Part shown: one piece after another, positions 12,123-23,227 of the stretch
How the letters are laid out: every line of letters starts with the position of its first letter
Numbering within the stretch: position 1 is the stretch's first letter
Assembly (NCBI RefSeq): GCF_018812025.1
Contig: NC_063044.1
Span: 41,650,243-41,714,242, forward strand
Source of the DNA: Megalobrama amblycephala
Lineage: Eukaryota; Chordata; Actinopteri; Cypriniformes; Xenocyprididae
DNA length: 64,000 nt
Direction of reading: 5' to 3'
Position numbers and translations under genes: made by a program
The notes under the pieces: model-generated
Told to the model about the DNA's origin: nothing
Databases searched by the model: none
Seen by the model: only the letters and a program-made list of their open reading frames with translations

Positions 12123-14271
12123 GTGCTTTAAAGCCTGGCAAATCAGCAATCCAAAAGAGATAAAAATGATCAGGAATGGAGCAAAACATTCTCTTATGCC
12201 TCTCTGAACCATGTGAATTAAGTATTGTGCTGCTGAGTGTCCTTGATTTGAATATGCTTTTTGTACTGAAATCGATGTCTCTGTATGAGAAGGGTTCTTT
12301 TATTTTCTATATGAAAGCAGTTTGACCACATTTAAATTATGTTCATGCTTGAAATAAATATATTATGTTTTAGGAGTAATATTTTTCCATATATGGATCT
12401 GCAGTTGCAGTTCGAAGAAGGAATGTAAATGTTCACACAAGCAACAGAATTCAGGATCATGTTTAATGTATAGCAACATTGTATACTGGGTCAAAATGTA
12501 GTTTTGTAAAGGTTAATTATACACTAACAGGGAACATAAGAAAAACATTTCTGGTAAAGCTTACGTATTTACAATCAACCCCACAAAATAATTCTAATTT
12601 TTTTTATAACAATTTATTTCAAAAGTAAACATTACTTCTTGTAGTGTGTGTATGTGTGTTTTATAGGCTTTTTTTTTTTTTTTTTGATAGAAAAAGTTGA
12701 CAGTTGACAAGAATGACAAAATCAGGACATAACACACATCAGATGTGAAACCGTGTCTCTTGCTTGAGCATCTTGTATCAATTTGTCTGGGCCTTGTGTG
12801 CTTCTAGCCACAGTACTATATTCCTATAGCTTAATTTGTCTCATTTAATTGCACTTTTCTGCAGAAAATGCATTTTTAAATAAGTTGATACAAAATGTTC
12901 CAGGGGCAAAAGCAACTGAATCAATTTCTGCTGTATTGCTGCAATGTGCTGCAAAATGAAGGTCTTTAACAAGGGAAGCTCTCTGTCTGAATGTTTCTTG
13001 GGGCTGTAGTGTGAAATCCTCCCAAGCGTCATTTGGTATTCTAGCGTCACACTCTAATAGAACACACCTCTCACAAACATAATGAATGTTTACTGGCAAA
13101 AGGTTAATATCCACTCGGCAGAAAATGAATCAACACTCTATTAATGAGACTATTACCAATAATGATGGATAGAAAAACTAGACACCTCCACAGCCAAGAT
13201 CATTTTGGAGGTATTGATTAGAGAGATGATGCATTTTTTTAGACATCACTGTCTAGATGGCCTGAGGGGGAATTCGAGGCATTGTAGCTCAGCACAAACC
13301 TATAAACCGTGCTGTAACTACAACATGTTGTCTTTTCTTAGTCATACTGATGTTTACAGTAAAACACTGCACGAAACTAGCATTTTATAGGTTGCATGTT
13401 ATGCCTATAGGTGTTGTCAGATTGACAACACCTAATCCAATTTTATTCTTTATTTGTAGTGTTTTTTTATTTTTTTTTTTTTTTTTTTTTTTTTTGTCAG
13501 AAATCACATTACAGCACATCTACATCAGTGAATCTGAGTTTTCACAAAAAAAAAAAAAAAAAAAAACTATATGATAAAGCATCACTTTATTACACTGCAA
13601 TGTAAATGCCGCCAACCGGAAATTATGCAGATTGATTGTCTTTGCTTTACCGGTGCAACACAAAGCAATTATTTTTTTTCAGCTTGTGATAACAGGCCAA
13701 CTGCAGTGGTTCTGATAGGAGTGAATGACTCCGCCTGTAGTCTAGCAGAGATCAGTCCGTCTCAGAACCACACGCCATAAACCCCCCATAGGGACAGGCA
13801 ATTCGAGGACAGCTTTGCATGTCTTTCATGCAACAGATCTCTGGTAGGGTGTATCAAAGAGGTATTTCTCTGAAAACAAGCCCTGCATACCTGAGGAGTT
13901 GAGCAGAAGAAACAGTTCAAACCAAAGGCTAAAATTAGGTCTGTAGGTTTAAAAAAAAAAAAAAAAAAAAAAAAAATCTCAGTTTAGGATTAAAGAAAAC
14001 TCCATTTTCTGTTAATCTTGTTATTAAAAGTGCATTTAGTAGTTGTTTAGCTAGCATTAACATCATTGTCCTTTTGTTAATGATACCACATTGGTGTTAG
14101 ATGCAGTGCATGATTTTCTCTGAGTTTTATGTAAATTACACTGATACTAGTGAGTTTTAGAGAACGTTCTATGCAATAATTTCCTTACCTGTCCAGCAAA
14201 AAATACACAACACTTGAAATGATTTAATTGTTGAAAATAGTAATTTTGAGTATAATATTCTGATTATACGC
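12123..14271. other. Non-coding stretch, no gene seen
   Basis: Mixed sequence with several homopolymer tracts (poly-T near 12668-12685; poly-A near 13950-13976). No transposon ends or credible coding frames are recognised. Confidence 0.5.
13449..13566. repeat. Facing poly-T and poly-A tracts
   Basis: A T-rich tract (about 13458-13495) and an A-only tract (about 13547-13566) are separated by about 50 bp. Together they could form a long A:T stem. Confidence 0.9.
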
Positions 14272-14570
14272 TTAAAGGAACATGCCACTATTTTTGAAAT
14301 AGGCTCATTTTCCAACTCCCCTAGAATTGCGGTAGCACTTTTAGCTTCAGCTTAGCATAGTTCATTGAATCTGATTAGACCGTTAGCATCTCGCTCAAAA
14401 ATGACCAAACGGTTTCGATATTTTTCCTATTTAAAACTTGACTCTTCTGTAGTTACATCGTGTACTAAGACCGACGGAAAATGAAAAGTTGCAATTTTCT
14501 AGGCCGATATGGCTAGGAACTATACTCTCATTCCGGCGTAATAATCAAGGGACTTTGCTGCCGTACCATG

Positions 14571-14913
14571 TAGGGCTGGGCGATATATCGCATGCAATTG
14601 TCACGCGCATTTCGTCAGTAAAGCCGGTTCCCTGATTACCGTGAAATCGCCATCACCTGCTTTCAAATGGAGCGCCATTTAATAGACAGAACCGTAGTTC
14701 ACGGACAAGCTACGCAATATCGCGTTCATTATCGCAGATGAATCACCTTCGATAATGAACGCGATATTGCGTAGCTTGTCATTGAACTATGGTTCTGTCT
14801 ATTAAATGGCGCTCCATTTGAAAGCAGGTGATGGCGATTTAGCGGTAATCAGGGAACCGGCTTTACTGACGAAATGCGCGTGACAATTGTATGCGATATA
14901 TCGCCCAGCCCTA
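14571..14913. mobile_element. Near-perfect 343-bp snap-back MITE (TAGGGCTGGGCGATATATCG ends)
   Basis: Two 164-bp arms (14571-14734 and 14750-14913) are reverse complements with only about six mismatches, around a 15-nt loop. It is inserted in the enclosing element between CATG duplications (14567-14570, 14914-14917). The pre-insertion text CCATGGGTGCAG can be inferred from the mirrored right arm at about 15622-15632. The ends resemble those of fish hAT-related MITEs ('GGGCTGGGCGATA'), but a 4-bp duplication is unlike hAT (8 bp). The superfamily is left open. Confidence 0.9.
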
Positions 14914-15180
14914 CATGGGTGCAGTAGACGCAATGATATTACGCAGCGCCTGAAAATAAGTTAACTTCCATCAAAATAACCAACGTGACCACCTGCTTGC
15001 ACAGGGAGCGTGCCTTGCAACCATGGAGACAATTGTGAGAGACAATTCAGAAGATATTTACTTGTGCAGATCCTGAACCGTATCTATTTGAACCGGAATT
15101 TCACAGGTAGCTAACGACAACAGCAGTGCTTTTTCAATCTGGTCATTCAAGCTAACTAAAAATAATAATGTTACACTTAC

Positions 15181-15480
15181 AGCCATGGGTGATAATACAC
15201 TTGGTCCTGTCTGTACTCTGAAGATTATTGGGATGGCCGTTTCCTTTAGATGCCGTACCATGGTACAGGTAACACTGTCCATGTTTTCCAAATAGTCATC
15301 TGGTCCAAAATGCTTTGAGGAAACACGCCATTTCTTGATTGATTGTACCAGTGTTTTGAGATCTATGTTCAGAGCAGTCAGCCATTGATTCGTTCGTTCC
15401 TTGTTTTTCATTGGAATTCGATGAAACATGATGGTAGAGTACACCTTCGACTTACTATCACAGCCCTTTACAACTCACAT
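15181..15480 (-). pseudogene. Degenerate THAP zinc-finger exon
   Basis: The minus strand from the ATG at 15480 reads M-stop-VVKGC..., then FHRIP, ERTNQWLTALNID, WRVSSKHFGPDDYLEN and LKETAIPIIF. The order FHR(F/I)P, W, (V)C-S-x-HF, AVPTIF-like box is the THAP DNA-binding fold (C2CH zinc module). Two of four zinc ligands are lost: the first Cys position is TGA, directly after ATG, and the Cys of 'VCSxHF' is Ser. A GTAAGT splice donor follows codon Met-Ala (boundary 15181/15180), so this looks like a first coding exon whose downstream exons are gone. THAP domains occur in host regulators and in P-element-type transposases. Its position between inverted arms favours a transposon origin. Confidence 0.7.
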
Positions 15481-15650
15481 AACCATAACTAATCGCACAC
15501 AGGTAAATCCAGCCAGTGCTGGCTACAACTCTGCAACTACACAAACTTAGTGCTGGTCACGTTGGAAGTTACCTAGCTGGGGACTATTTTCAGGTGCTGC
15601 GTAATATCATTGTGCCAGTTGCACCCATGGTACGGCAGCAAAGTTGTCAC

Positions 15651-16134
15651 AATCACAACACACTGAACCAGCTGACCAATCAGAGCACATTGAGCTTTTC
15701 AGAAGGAGGGGCTTCATAGAGACAGGGACTAAACAAAGCGTTACACCATGTCCTAACCAGACACAATGCAATAAGATTCCAGCGACAAGCAATTTGCCTG
15801 TGTAGGTGATACAGAAGTGTAGGTTTCGTTTGAAAAAAATGGCAAAAGAAGTGAGAGGTTTTACAACAGAATTCTGAGGGAAATGATATGAATTAAAGTA
15901 TGAATGAATTCTGTGAATGTATCTCTGAAGGGAACTGACTGCCTTGAGAAAAGTTTTGATGGCATTTTCTTTTCATTGTCCCTCTGTGTAAGGCGTAGTG
16001 TTTATAAGCGCAGCTCTGCTTTGTTTATGGGGTTAGGTAAGGATTTTGAATGTTAAAATAGGGGTCTCCTGGAAAAAAAGGTTGGATCCCCTGGCCTATA
16101 CCGGGCTGCAGGTGTGCTGGATGATTATTGATGT
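15651..16134. other. Non-coding stretch with a solitary transposon-like end
   Basis: At about 15745 the words ACACCATGTCCTAACCAGAC match the ends of the element at 17970-19271, so an end fragment of that family may lie here. No coding frame is credible. Confidence 0.4.
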
Positions 16135-16282
16135 ACAGGAGAGTTCTTGGAACATTAGAATAATGTTATAGGAATGTTAGAATAACGTCAGGGGAACGAT
16201 GGAATAACGTTAGAGGTATGTTAAAATAACATTAGAATAAGAAAAAAAAGAACATTTCCCTAATGTTAGTATTTGGTTCCTG

Positions 16283-16314
<32 letters not shown>

Positions 16315-16832
16315 CAAATAATAATGTTCTGGGAACATTCTTTTTTTGCTTGGGCCCAGCTATCAATTTTTGGTTGCCAGGACATTAGTTTAACGTTATT
16401 TTAACGTTCCCCTAATGTTATAATAATGTTATTCTAACAAGTTTTCTTTTTTGCAACCAAAAAAAATGTTCACGGAACGTTGCAGTGTTCTTTCAATAAC
16501 CTAAAAATAACTTATATAGAATGTTTATTATAACATTGATGATAAGCCTCCAAACGTTAAAATAACATTAGGGGAACGTTAAAATAATGTTAAAATAATA
16601 TTAGAATAACATTAGGGGAACGTTAGAATAACATTAAGGGAACGTTAAAATAACATTAGGAGATTGTTAAAATAATGTTAAAATAATGTTAGCATAACGT
16701 TAGGGGAACGTTAGAACGTTATAATAATGTTAGGCGAGCGTTAGAATAACTTTAAGGGAACGTTAGAATAACATTAGGGTAACATTAAAATAACGTTAAA
16801 ATAATGTTAGAATAACGTTATAATAACATTTT
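16135..16832. repeat. AACGTTA/ATAACATTA minisatellite with inverted section
   Basis: A degenerate tandem repeat with a unit of roughly 22 bp, 'GGGGAACGTTAGAATAACAT', built from two ~11-bp halves. It runs at 16150-16240 and 16550-16830 in one orientation and at 16393-16440 in the opposite one. A ~34-bp poly-T tract (16278-16311) lies between. Many AACGTT palindromes give it strong folding potential. Confidence 0.85.
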
Positions 16833-16847
16833 AAAATATGAAAAAAT

Positions 16848-17066
16848 TGCATTTTTTATTAACCCCCCGAGCTGTGTGGAGTTTATGACGGATGGATGCA
16901 CTTTCTTGAGCTTCATACTCGTTGGTCCCGTTCACTGCCATTATAAAGCTCAGATGCGTCAGGATATTTATTAATAAAACTCTGATTGTCTTCATCAGAA
17001 AAAAGAAAGTCAAATACACCTAGGATGGCTTGAGAGTGAGTAAATCATGGGGTAATTTTCAATCCT
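16848..17066. mobile_element. Right half of a MITE related to 27617-28432
   Basis: Shared blocks are GACGGATGGATGCA, CCATTATAAAGCTC, 'CTGATTGTCTTCATC', and 'ACACCTAGGATGGCTTGAGA' followed by GTGAGTAAATCATGGGG. The sequence is degenerate and lacks the left half and both TTAA sites. Confidence 0.65.
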
Positions 17067-17969
17067 AATCCAAGCCATATGAGACTTGGTATTGTGACAT
17101 GTCAGTAAGCAACCACCCAGTACACCTTAGCATTCTGTCAAAGAGTTTGGAAACAATACGTAAAATCATTTCTCGGACAAAAAAATCAATGTATATGTAT
17201 GCTCAATGATTCATGCTATGAGAACTTTAATTACTAGTAATTTCACACAGTGGATATTTGATGCCAGCACTGAAGCCCACTTTCTGTACATTTGACAAAA
17301 TCAGAGACTGATTTAAATGTAAAACCTTGGGTTTAGCACTAGAATAACAGTGTCAAAAGAGGGTAGGATTTGTATTATCCCTCTTTTATAATCTCAGAGG
17401 ACACAAAAGAAATGTCTCTTGTCGGAGCACAGAAATGAAAGACTGTAACGTAGTTGAAATTTAATTCCTTTCAAGTGTAATTTTTTTCCCCTGGACTCTC
17501 AGAGGTTCGGGTTTCTTTTCTCACTGCACTTCTGAGCCTTCAAAGCTCTTCTTTCTATCTTTTTGCTTACTGAGTCAGCAAAAGCATTGGCAGTACATAA
17601 CAGCGGCACATCAGTTCTCTCTCACACACACATACAGGAGGCTGAGACCTCGGTGGCTTTTGTTCCACTTTTATTTTTTGTTTGAAAAAGAATTTTAGCT
17701 GCATATGTACATTATACACTTCTGATATTTACATCATAGCAGAATTTTTTTTTTCTAGATCAATGTTTTCTTACTCAGTGTGCAAATACATAGAATATTC
17801 ATGAAGCTGTACATTCCAAAATATCTGCAAGAACCTATTCACTGCTGCAGCTTACTCAAACCTTGAGTATTTTCACATCAAATACTCATATCTTCGTTTT
17901 TTTTTCTTCACAGTGTGTTGATTGTAGTCTCGTTCTGGTGGATAATTCTCCTTATGAAACTAAAGGTTT

Positions 17970-19271
17970 ACACCATGTCCTAACCAGCAAATTTCCAGCA
18001 AAAAGCTAAACCGATACACGCTGTGATGCAATTGACCGTTCGTAAAGACCCGCCCCCTTTAGTTACTGTTGCTACGTCCGACAAGCCATGCCGCTTTCAC
18101 ACCACACATCATGTTGTGAAAAATACATCGCGGAGCAAAGAGGACACTGACAACGCATCGACAGACAAGACAGAGCAGGTTACTTTAAATATGAAACAAA
18201 GTCTCAAATTTAAAATTTTGTAATTTTTAAAGAAATTTAAACAATAAATACCGTTTTGTGGCTCTTTAATGTGTCATGACAGATCGCTGTAGCGCCTCAG
18301 CTCAAACGGTTCGTGAACCGATCATCTCTTCCTACTAGTTCATTTATAGCATCAAATAAACATGAATGAACATTAGAAGGAATGTTGTTTCAACCATGGA
18401 AACACAACACTATTTTTCAAGTTCAAGTCCACCGATGTTAATCTACTAACTCCCCTGACTGCTTTGTCGGACAAAATGGCAGATTCGGCATTATGATTGG
18501 TTAGATCGCCTGTCAATCAAATCCCTGGCGAAGGGTCAATTAGACATTCATAAGTTATTTGATGCTGCAGAGATGATATTTTGTAGGTCAACCCAAAAGT
18601 TAGCACTACTTTGGTTCCCTCAACAAAAAGTCAATAGGATTTTTCCACTGGCTTTAGAACTATTGCAGAAAATGAGCTCTATGACCAACAATGGTTTGTT
18701 CATCATGATGATTTTTATCAATGAACACAAATTTGAAATCTAAATACAATCCCCAGAACTAAAAAGCTAGTTAGACTATAAACGAATAAACGTGTCTTCA
18801 ACACCGATGACTCTTTCAATCTTTACCTATGATCCACAAGTTGAAAAGCTTGTGTTATAATAGTTTGCAAGATGTTTAAACACAAGGCTGTAAAAGTGGA
18901 CTAGTGAGTAGATGATTTTATCTCTCCACCATGATGATGTTTAATGTCCGACAACATCTGCAGTCCCACTTGTTAGCAACCGCCTTTTTCAAGACAAGTA
19001 AAAGCTTGACAAAATCACAAGTGGGGTATGTCTAATTTATTACTTAAATGTGAAAATGTCTTGAGCTTGTGTTAAACAGACTTATTTCAGGCATTTAGCC
19101 AAAAAAATAATAAAAAAATTAATAAAACCCCATTGACTTTAGAACGATGGAACCAGAAGGACAAAAATGCTAACTCTTTTCCAGGATTAATTCCTGCAGC
19201 AAAATGTCAGTTGCTGTGAGAAAGTGAGCATATACAGTTTACCGCATCGCGTCTGGTTAGGACATAGTGTT
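17970..19271. mobile_element. Inverted-terminal-repeat element, about 1.3 kb
   Basis: ACACCATGTCCTAACCAG at 17970 is mirrored by CTGGTTAGGACATAGTGT ending at 19271. The interior is non-coding in all frames apart from short shadows. It includes GGTTCGTGAACCGATCATCTC (about 18308), a word seen in other fish mobile elements. Flanking duplications were not identified. Confidence 0.55.
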
Positions 19272-21239
19272 TGGGAAACCACCATTTAAAGTTAGCACGG
19301 CTAACTAAAAAAAAGAACGAAAGATAAAGAAAAAGCAGCCAGTCGGCTCCCACCTGTCTTAATCCACAGATCCGTCGTTGAGCGATGAATGGAGGTGTGT
19401 TACATGGAAGAGAGAAAGTTGAAATCAGAGCGCTTTTCAGCAAACACCAGGGGGACAGATACACAGCTGAGGCTCAAAGCAGAACGGGTGACCTGGGATA
19501 TTGTGGTTCAGGCTTCAGTGTTCAGTCAGGGAGATATAAAAGGGCAGCACAGCGCTTACTCTGATTGAACCAATTGCTCTGTGTAACCATCTCTCAGGTC
19601 TGCCATTCCCCCCGGAAAAAAAAAAAAAAAAAAAAAAAAAAAAACAACACCAGCTCAGCACTGAGAACATACAACAAGCCAGAGAGGTGTGTAGAGGGAG
19701 GGGCCGATACACCGCAAGGGATGTGTATTAAGACTGTGTTTATTGATTTATTGGCTGCATTGATTGTCGAAGTTGTTAAATAGTTCAGAGACATGGCAAA
19801 CAGACTGGATGGAGGAGGAATTCGAAAACCATGTGAATCCAAAAGCAGTGCTTACACCCTGTTATTTTTGTGCCTTATCAAACAAGCCAGATTTGTGTAA
19901 ACCACATTTCTGCTTTTTTAACCTATGAATTCTGTTGCTGGAATAAGTAAACTCGCAAAGTTCATTATGACCTGAATGTTTGTAATCAATTAATAACTGA
20001 AAATAAATTCTAAATGTGAGGCCAATGAGATTTACTTATCTCAGTTTTTGTATCCTGAGGGTTTACTTTAAATGTCATGGCACAAATGTAATTAATGTTT
20101 TCTTAAAATTATCCAATGGGCTGTTTCATTTAATCACTGTTTGCTATTCAAGTAATGCTCTTTTTCATCTGAGACTTGGAGTCGTGTGGTTTAAAAACGC
20201 ATATAGCATAACACAGAGTTAAATTGCCAAATAAATAAGTATCCAGTGATATTAAAGAGTAGTCTTAGGCATGAACAGGTCATGCAACAGTGCTTTGCAT
20301 AATATTTAAATGTGTGACAACACCATCTGAGATGAGGGCAATTGAGAAACATAGATTTGGGTTTTGAATGGCTAAGACTTTTCATTTATACATTAAGACA
20401 TTCTCTCTCCCAGTCAAGTGCTCAATATATTCTCAAAACCCACTAAATTATCAGGTAACAGAGTACATTTATGAAAACAACATGGCTTTTTGGAAAAATA
20501 AGAGCATTTATCATCAAGATGAATGCAGCGATCCCAGAAATATCATTTCCATACAGAGTTTCTTTAACATGAACCTGAAATGTATCCATCAGGTAAGTTA
20601 CACATTGAAAAATCTCACTTCCTTGATGATTTTCACAGGAATCTCTTTTAATGTCCCATTTGTCTATAATGACAGCACTTTGTTACAGCAGATGTTTGGT
20701 AACTCCCTGCTGCTCCCTCCGCCAGCACTGGTGCTACACTCATTATCATGTTTCTGTATCACTATGCCAGTGGCTGCATTAAAAAAATAAAATAAAATAA
20801 AATAAAGCAGGAATGGAGCATATGTGCAACACTTTGGATTTTTTTTAAATAAGCAGTGATTGTGAGAATGACAGTTTTAGTGGCTGTGATCAGCTCACAT
20901 AAGAGATGGCTTGAGGTTGAGATTAATGACACAAAATGTCCCACAGTGTCAGAAATTATTTAAAAAATACTAAATTTCTCTTTGAGATAAAAGAAAAAGG
21001 TGATTTGCTGCTTAATCACTTACATACCATATCACATATTATTCTGAACTGGCATCCATTGAATCCACACTCATACAATGAAAATATTTCTGCAGATCTT
21101 GTACAGTCATGTTATACATACTGTATATAACCTTGGTGCTGTATACCATGGTACTGTATGATTACCATATTAATAGAACTTAAAGGAATACCACTGTATT
21201 AGCATGGCAGATGTCTAAAAGATAATTTTGTTACCACCG
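19272..21239. other. Non-coding stretch, no gene seen
   Basis: It contains a poly-A tract (19615-19644) and an (AAAAT)n run (20781-20806). None of the short frames resembles a known protein. The region at about 20360-20760 is moderately complex and otherwise featureless. Confidence 0.5.
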
Positions 21240-22446
21240 TTCAAAAGTTTGGGGTTAGTAAGATTTTTATATTAAGAAATTAATAATTTTATTCAGCAAT
21301 GACACATTAAATTGATCAAAAGTGATAGTAAATAGATTAATAATGTAAAAAAAAAAGGTTAATGGTTTACACAAAAATATTAAAGGGTTAGTTCAGCCAA
21401 AAATGAAAATAATGTCATTAATTACTCACCCTCATGTCGTTCCACACCTGTAAGACCTTTGTTCATCTTCAGAACACAAATCAAGGTAGTATTGATGAAA
21501 TCTGATGGCTCAGTGAGGCCTGCATTGAGAGCAAAGCCACTGAACCTTTCAAGATCCATAAAGGTACTAAAACATATTTAAAACAGTTCATGTGAGTTCG
21601 GTGGTTCTACCTTAATATTATAAAGCGATAAAAATACTTTTTGTGAGCCAAAAAAAACCTAAATAACGACTTTTCAACAGTATCTAGTGATGGGCGATTT
21701 CAAAACACTGCTTCGGAGCTTTACGAATCGAATCAGTATTCAGTATCAGTTCAGCCGTTTGATAGGAGATCCAAATCACTGATTCGAAACAAAAGATTCG
21801 TAAAACTCAGAAGCTTCATGAAGCAGTGTTTTGAAATCGGCCATGCGCGAGATATTGTTGAAAATTCGTTATTTTGTATTTTTGGCGCACAAAAAGTATT
21901 CTCGTTGCTTTTTTAATATTAAGATAGAACCACTGAACTCACATGAACTGATTTAAATACGTTTTTAGTAGCTTTATGGATCTTGAGAGGTTCGGTGGCT
22001 TTGCTCTCAATAGTAGCCTCACTGAGCCATCGGATTTCATCAAAAATATCTTAATTTATGTTTTGAAGATGAACGAAGGTCTTACGGGTGTGGAACGACA
22101 TGAGGGTGAGTAATTAATGACATTATTTTCATTTTTGGGTGAACTAACCCTTTAAGCAGCACAACTGTTTTCAACTTTGATAATAATCAGAAATGTTTCT
22201 TGAGCATCAGATCAGCATATTAGAATGATTTCTGAAGGATCATGTGACGCTGAAGACTGGAGTAATGATGCTGAAAATTCAGCTTTGATCACAGGAATAA
22301 ATTACATTTTAAAATATATTAAAATAATAACATTTTCACAATGTTACTGTTTCTACTGTATAATCAAATAAATGCAGCCTTCGTGAGAATAAGACAATTC
22401 TTCCCCAAAACAATACAAAGTCTTAACAATCCCAAACTTTTGAATA
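21240..22446. mobile_element. TCAAAAGTTTGGGG-ended repeat, split by a MITE
   Basis: The ends TCAAAAGTTTGGGG (21241) and CCCAAACTTTTGAA (to 22444) are inverted. The interior text ('TTTCTTGAGCATCAGATCAG', 'GGATCATGTGAC', 'GATGCTGAAAATTCAGC', 'ACAGGAATAAATTACATTTT') is a repeat very widespread in cyprinids and other teleosts. Other copies lie at 38624-39060 and 61318-61690. A 768-bp MITE interrupts it after AAAATATTAA. Confidence 0.85.
21384..22151. mobile_element. TTAA-type MITE with readable insertion site
   Basis: Ends AGGGTTAGTTCAGCC.../...GGGTGAACTAACCCT are inverted and flanked by TTAA duplications (21380-21383, 22152-22155). The related repeat copy at 38787-38790 has a single TTAA at the same place, an empty site. 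The centre contains facing copies of 'GAAGCAGTGTTTTGAAAT' and 'GATTCGAAACAAAAGATTCG'. It is non-coding. Confidence 0.95.
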
Positions 22447-23227
22447 GCAGAAAAAAGTGAACAATTGATCAAATTGAAGAAACACAGCATATTATGCATT
22501 TCTTCAAGCTAATTTATTAAATACACAGTACAGTCCAAAAGCCTGAGATCTAATTAAAAATGGAAATTACCAGTTTTAAGATTTAAAAATTAATTAAAAA
22601 TTCTGATAATGCATACTATAATATTTACTGTAATATATGATATAATTAAAAATATGCATATAGAAGTATAAGCTTTTGGACCCAACTATATGAATTGTTA
22701 TTAGCCACAAAATTGTATGCATAAACTTGGGCAGAAAAAGCTGAAACATTCTCATTTGATAGGATTACTGTATTAATAAGATCTGCATTTGATTGTAGTT
22801 GTTTTTAGTTTTCAGAATCCACAAAGATCCTTGGTTATCAATTTGTACGGCACTCACTGCTGGTGTGCGAGAGAGAGAGGGAGAGAGATTAAAAAACAAA
22901 ACCCTCAGGGTGATGGTGGGTAAGGACACTTAACTCATCGCATGCATCATCATAGAAGACATGATTCATAATAGCAACTCTTTCTGAACGAAATGAATAA
23001 AATCCTCTTCTCTTGACAAATATAAATATATTTATGTTCGGGATAATATTTACAATAACATTTGCCATCATAAACACCATTGGTATTGGGGGTTGACAGA
23101 GCAGATTAGCACTCTTGCTATGGGTACACACACTTTCGCAAAGACGGCAACGATCGATTGATGTGTTGAAGCACGGATCGAGGGGACGGCTATGAGAAGG
23201 CTGGTGGTGCGGAGAGCAGCAGGGGTT
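22447..23227 (-). other. hs3st4: Presumed 3' UTR and downstream flank of hs3st4
   Basis: This lies immediately downstream of the stop codon on the minus strand. A canonical AATAAA on the minus strand (TTTATT at 22513-22518) could be the polyadenylation signal, giving a 3' UTR near 0.7 kb. A CATAAA variant at about 23031 is nearer the stop. A GA-rich run is at 22869-22888. The true transcript end cannot be fixed from sequence alone. Confidence 0.35.

Larger units (their letters stand above)
14276..15650. mobile_element. Inverted-repeat DNA element carrying a THAP exon
   Basis: The left end follows TTAA (14272-14275). The text running to about 14957 ('GACCGTTAGCATC', 'GGCCGATATGGCTAGGAAC', 'TTGCTGCCGTACCATG', 'ATGATATTACGCAGCGCC') belongs to a family I recognise as abundant in cyprinids. 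Its mirror image recurs at 15583-15650 (GACTATTTTCAGGTGCTGCG … CCATGGTACGGCAGCAAAG). Between the arms, an inverted pair CCAACGTGACC (14981) / GGTCACGTTGG (15555) brackets a degenerate THAP exon. A 343-bp palindromic MITE has landed in the left arm. The distal right arm is missing. Confidence 0.65.

Noticed and set aside
20368..20790. 140-codon plus-strand frame
   Set aside because: No domain, no conserved motif and a composition like AT-rich non-coding DNA; no splice or promoter context.
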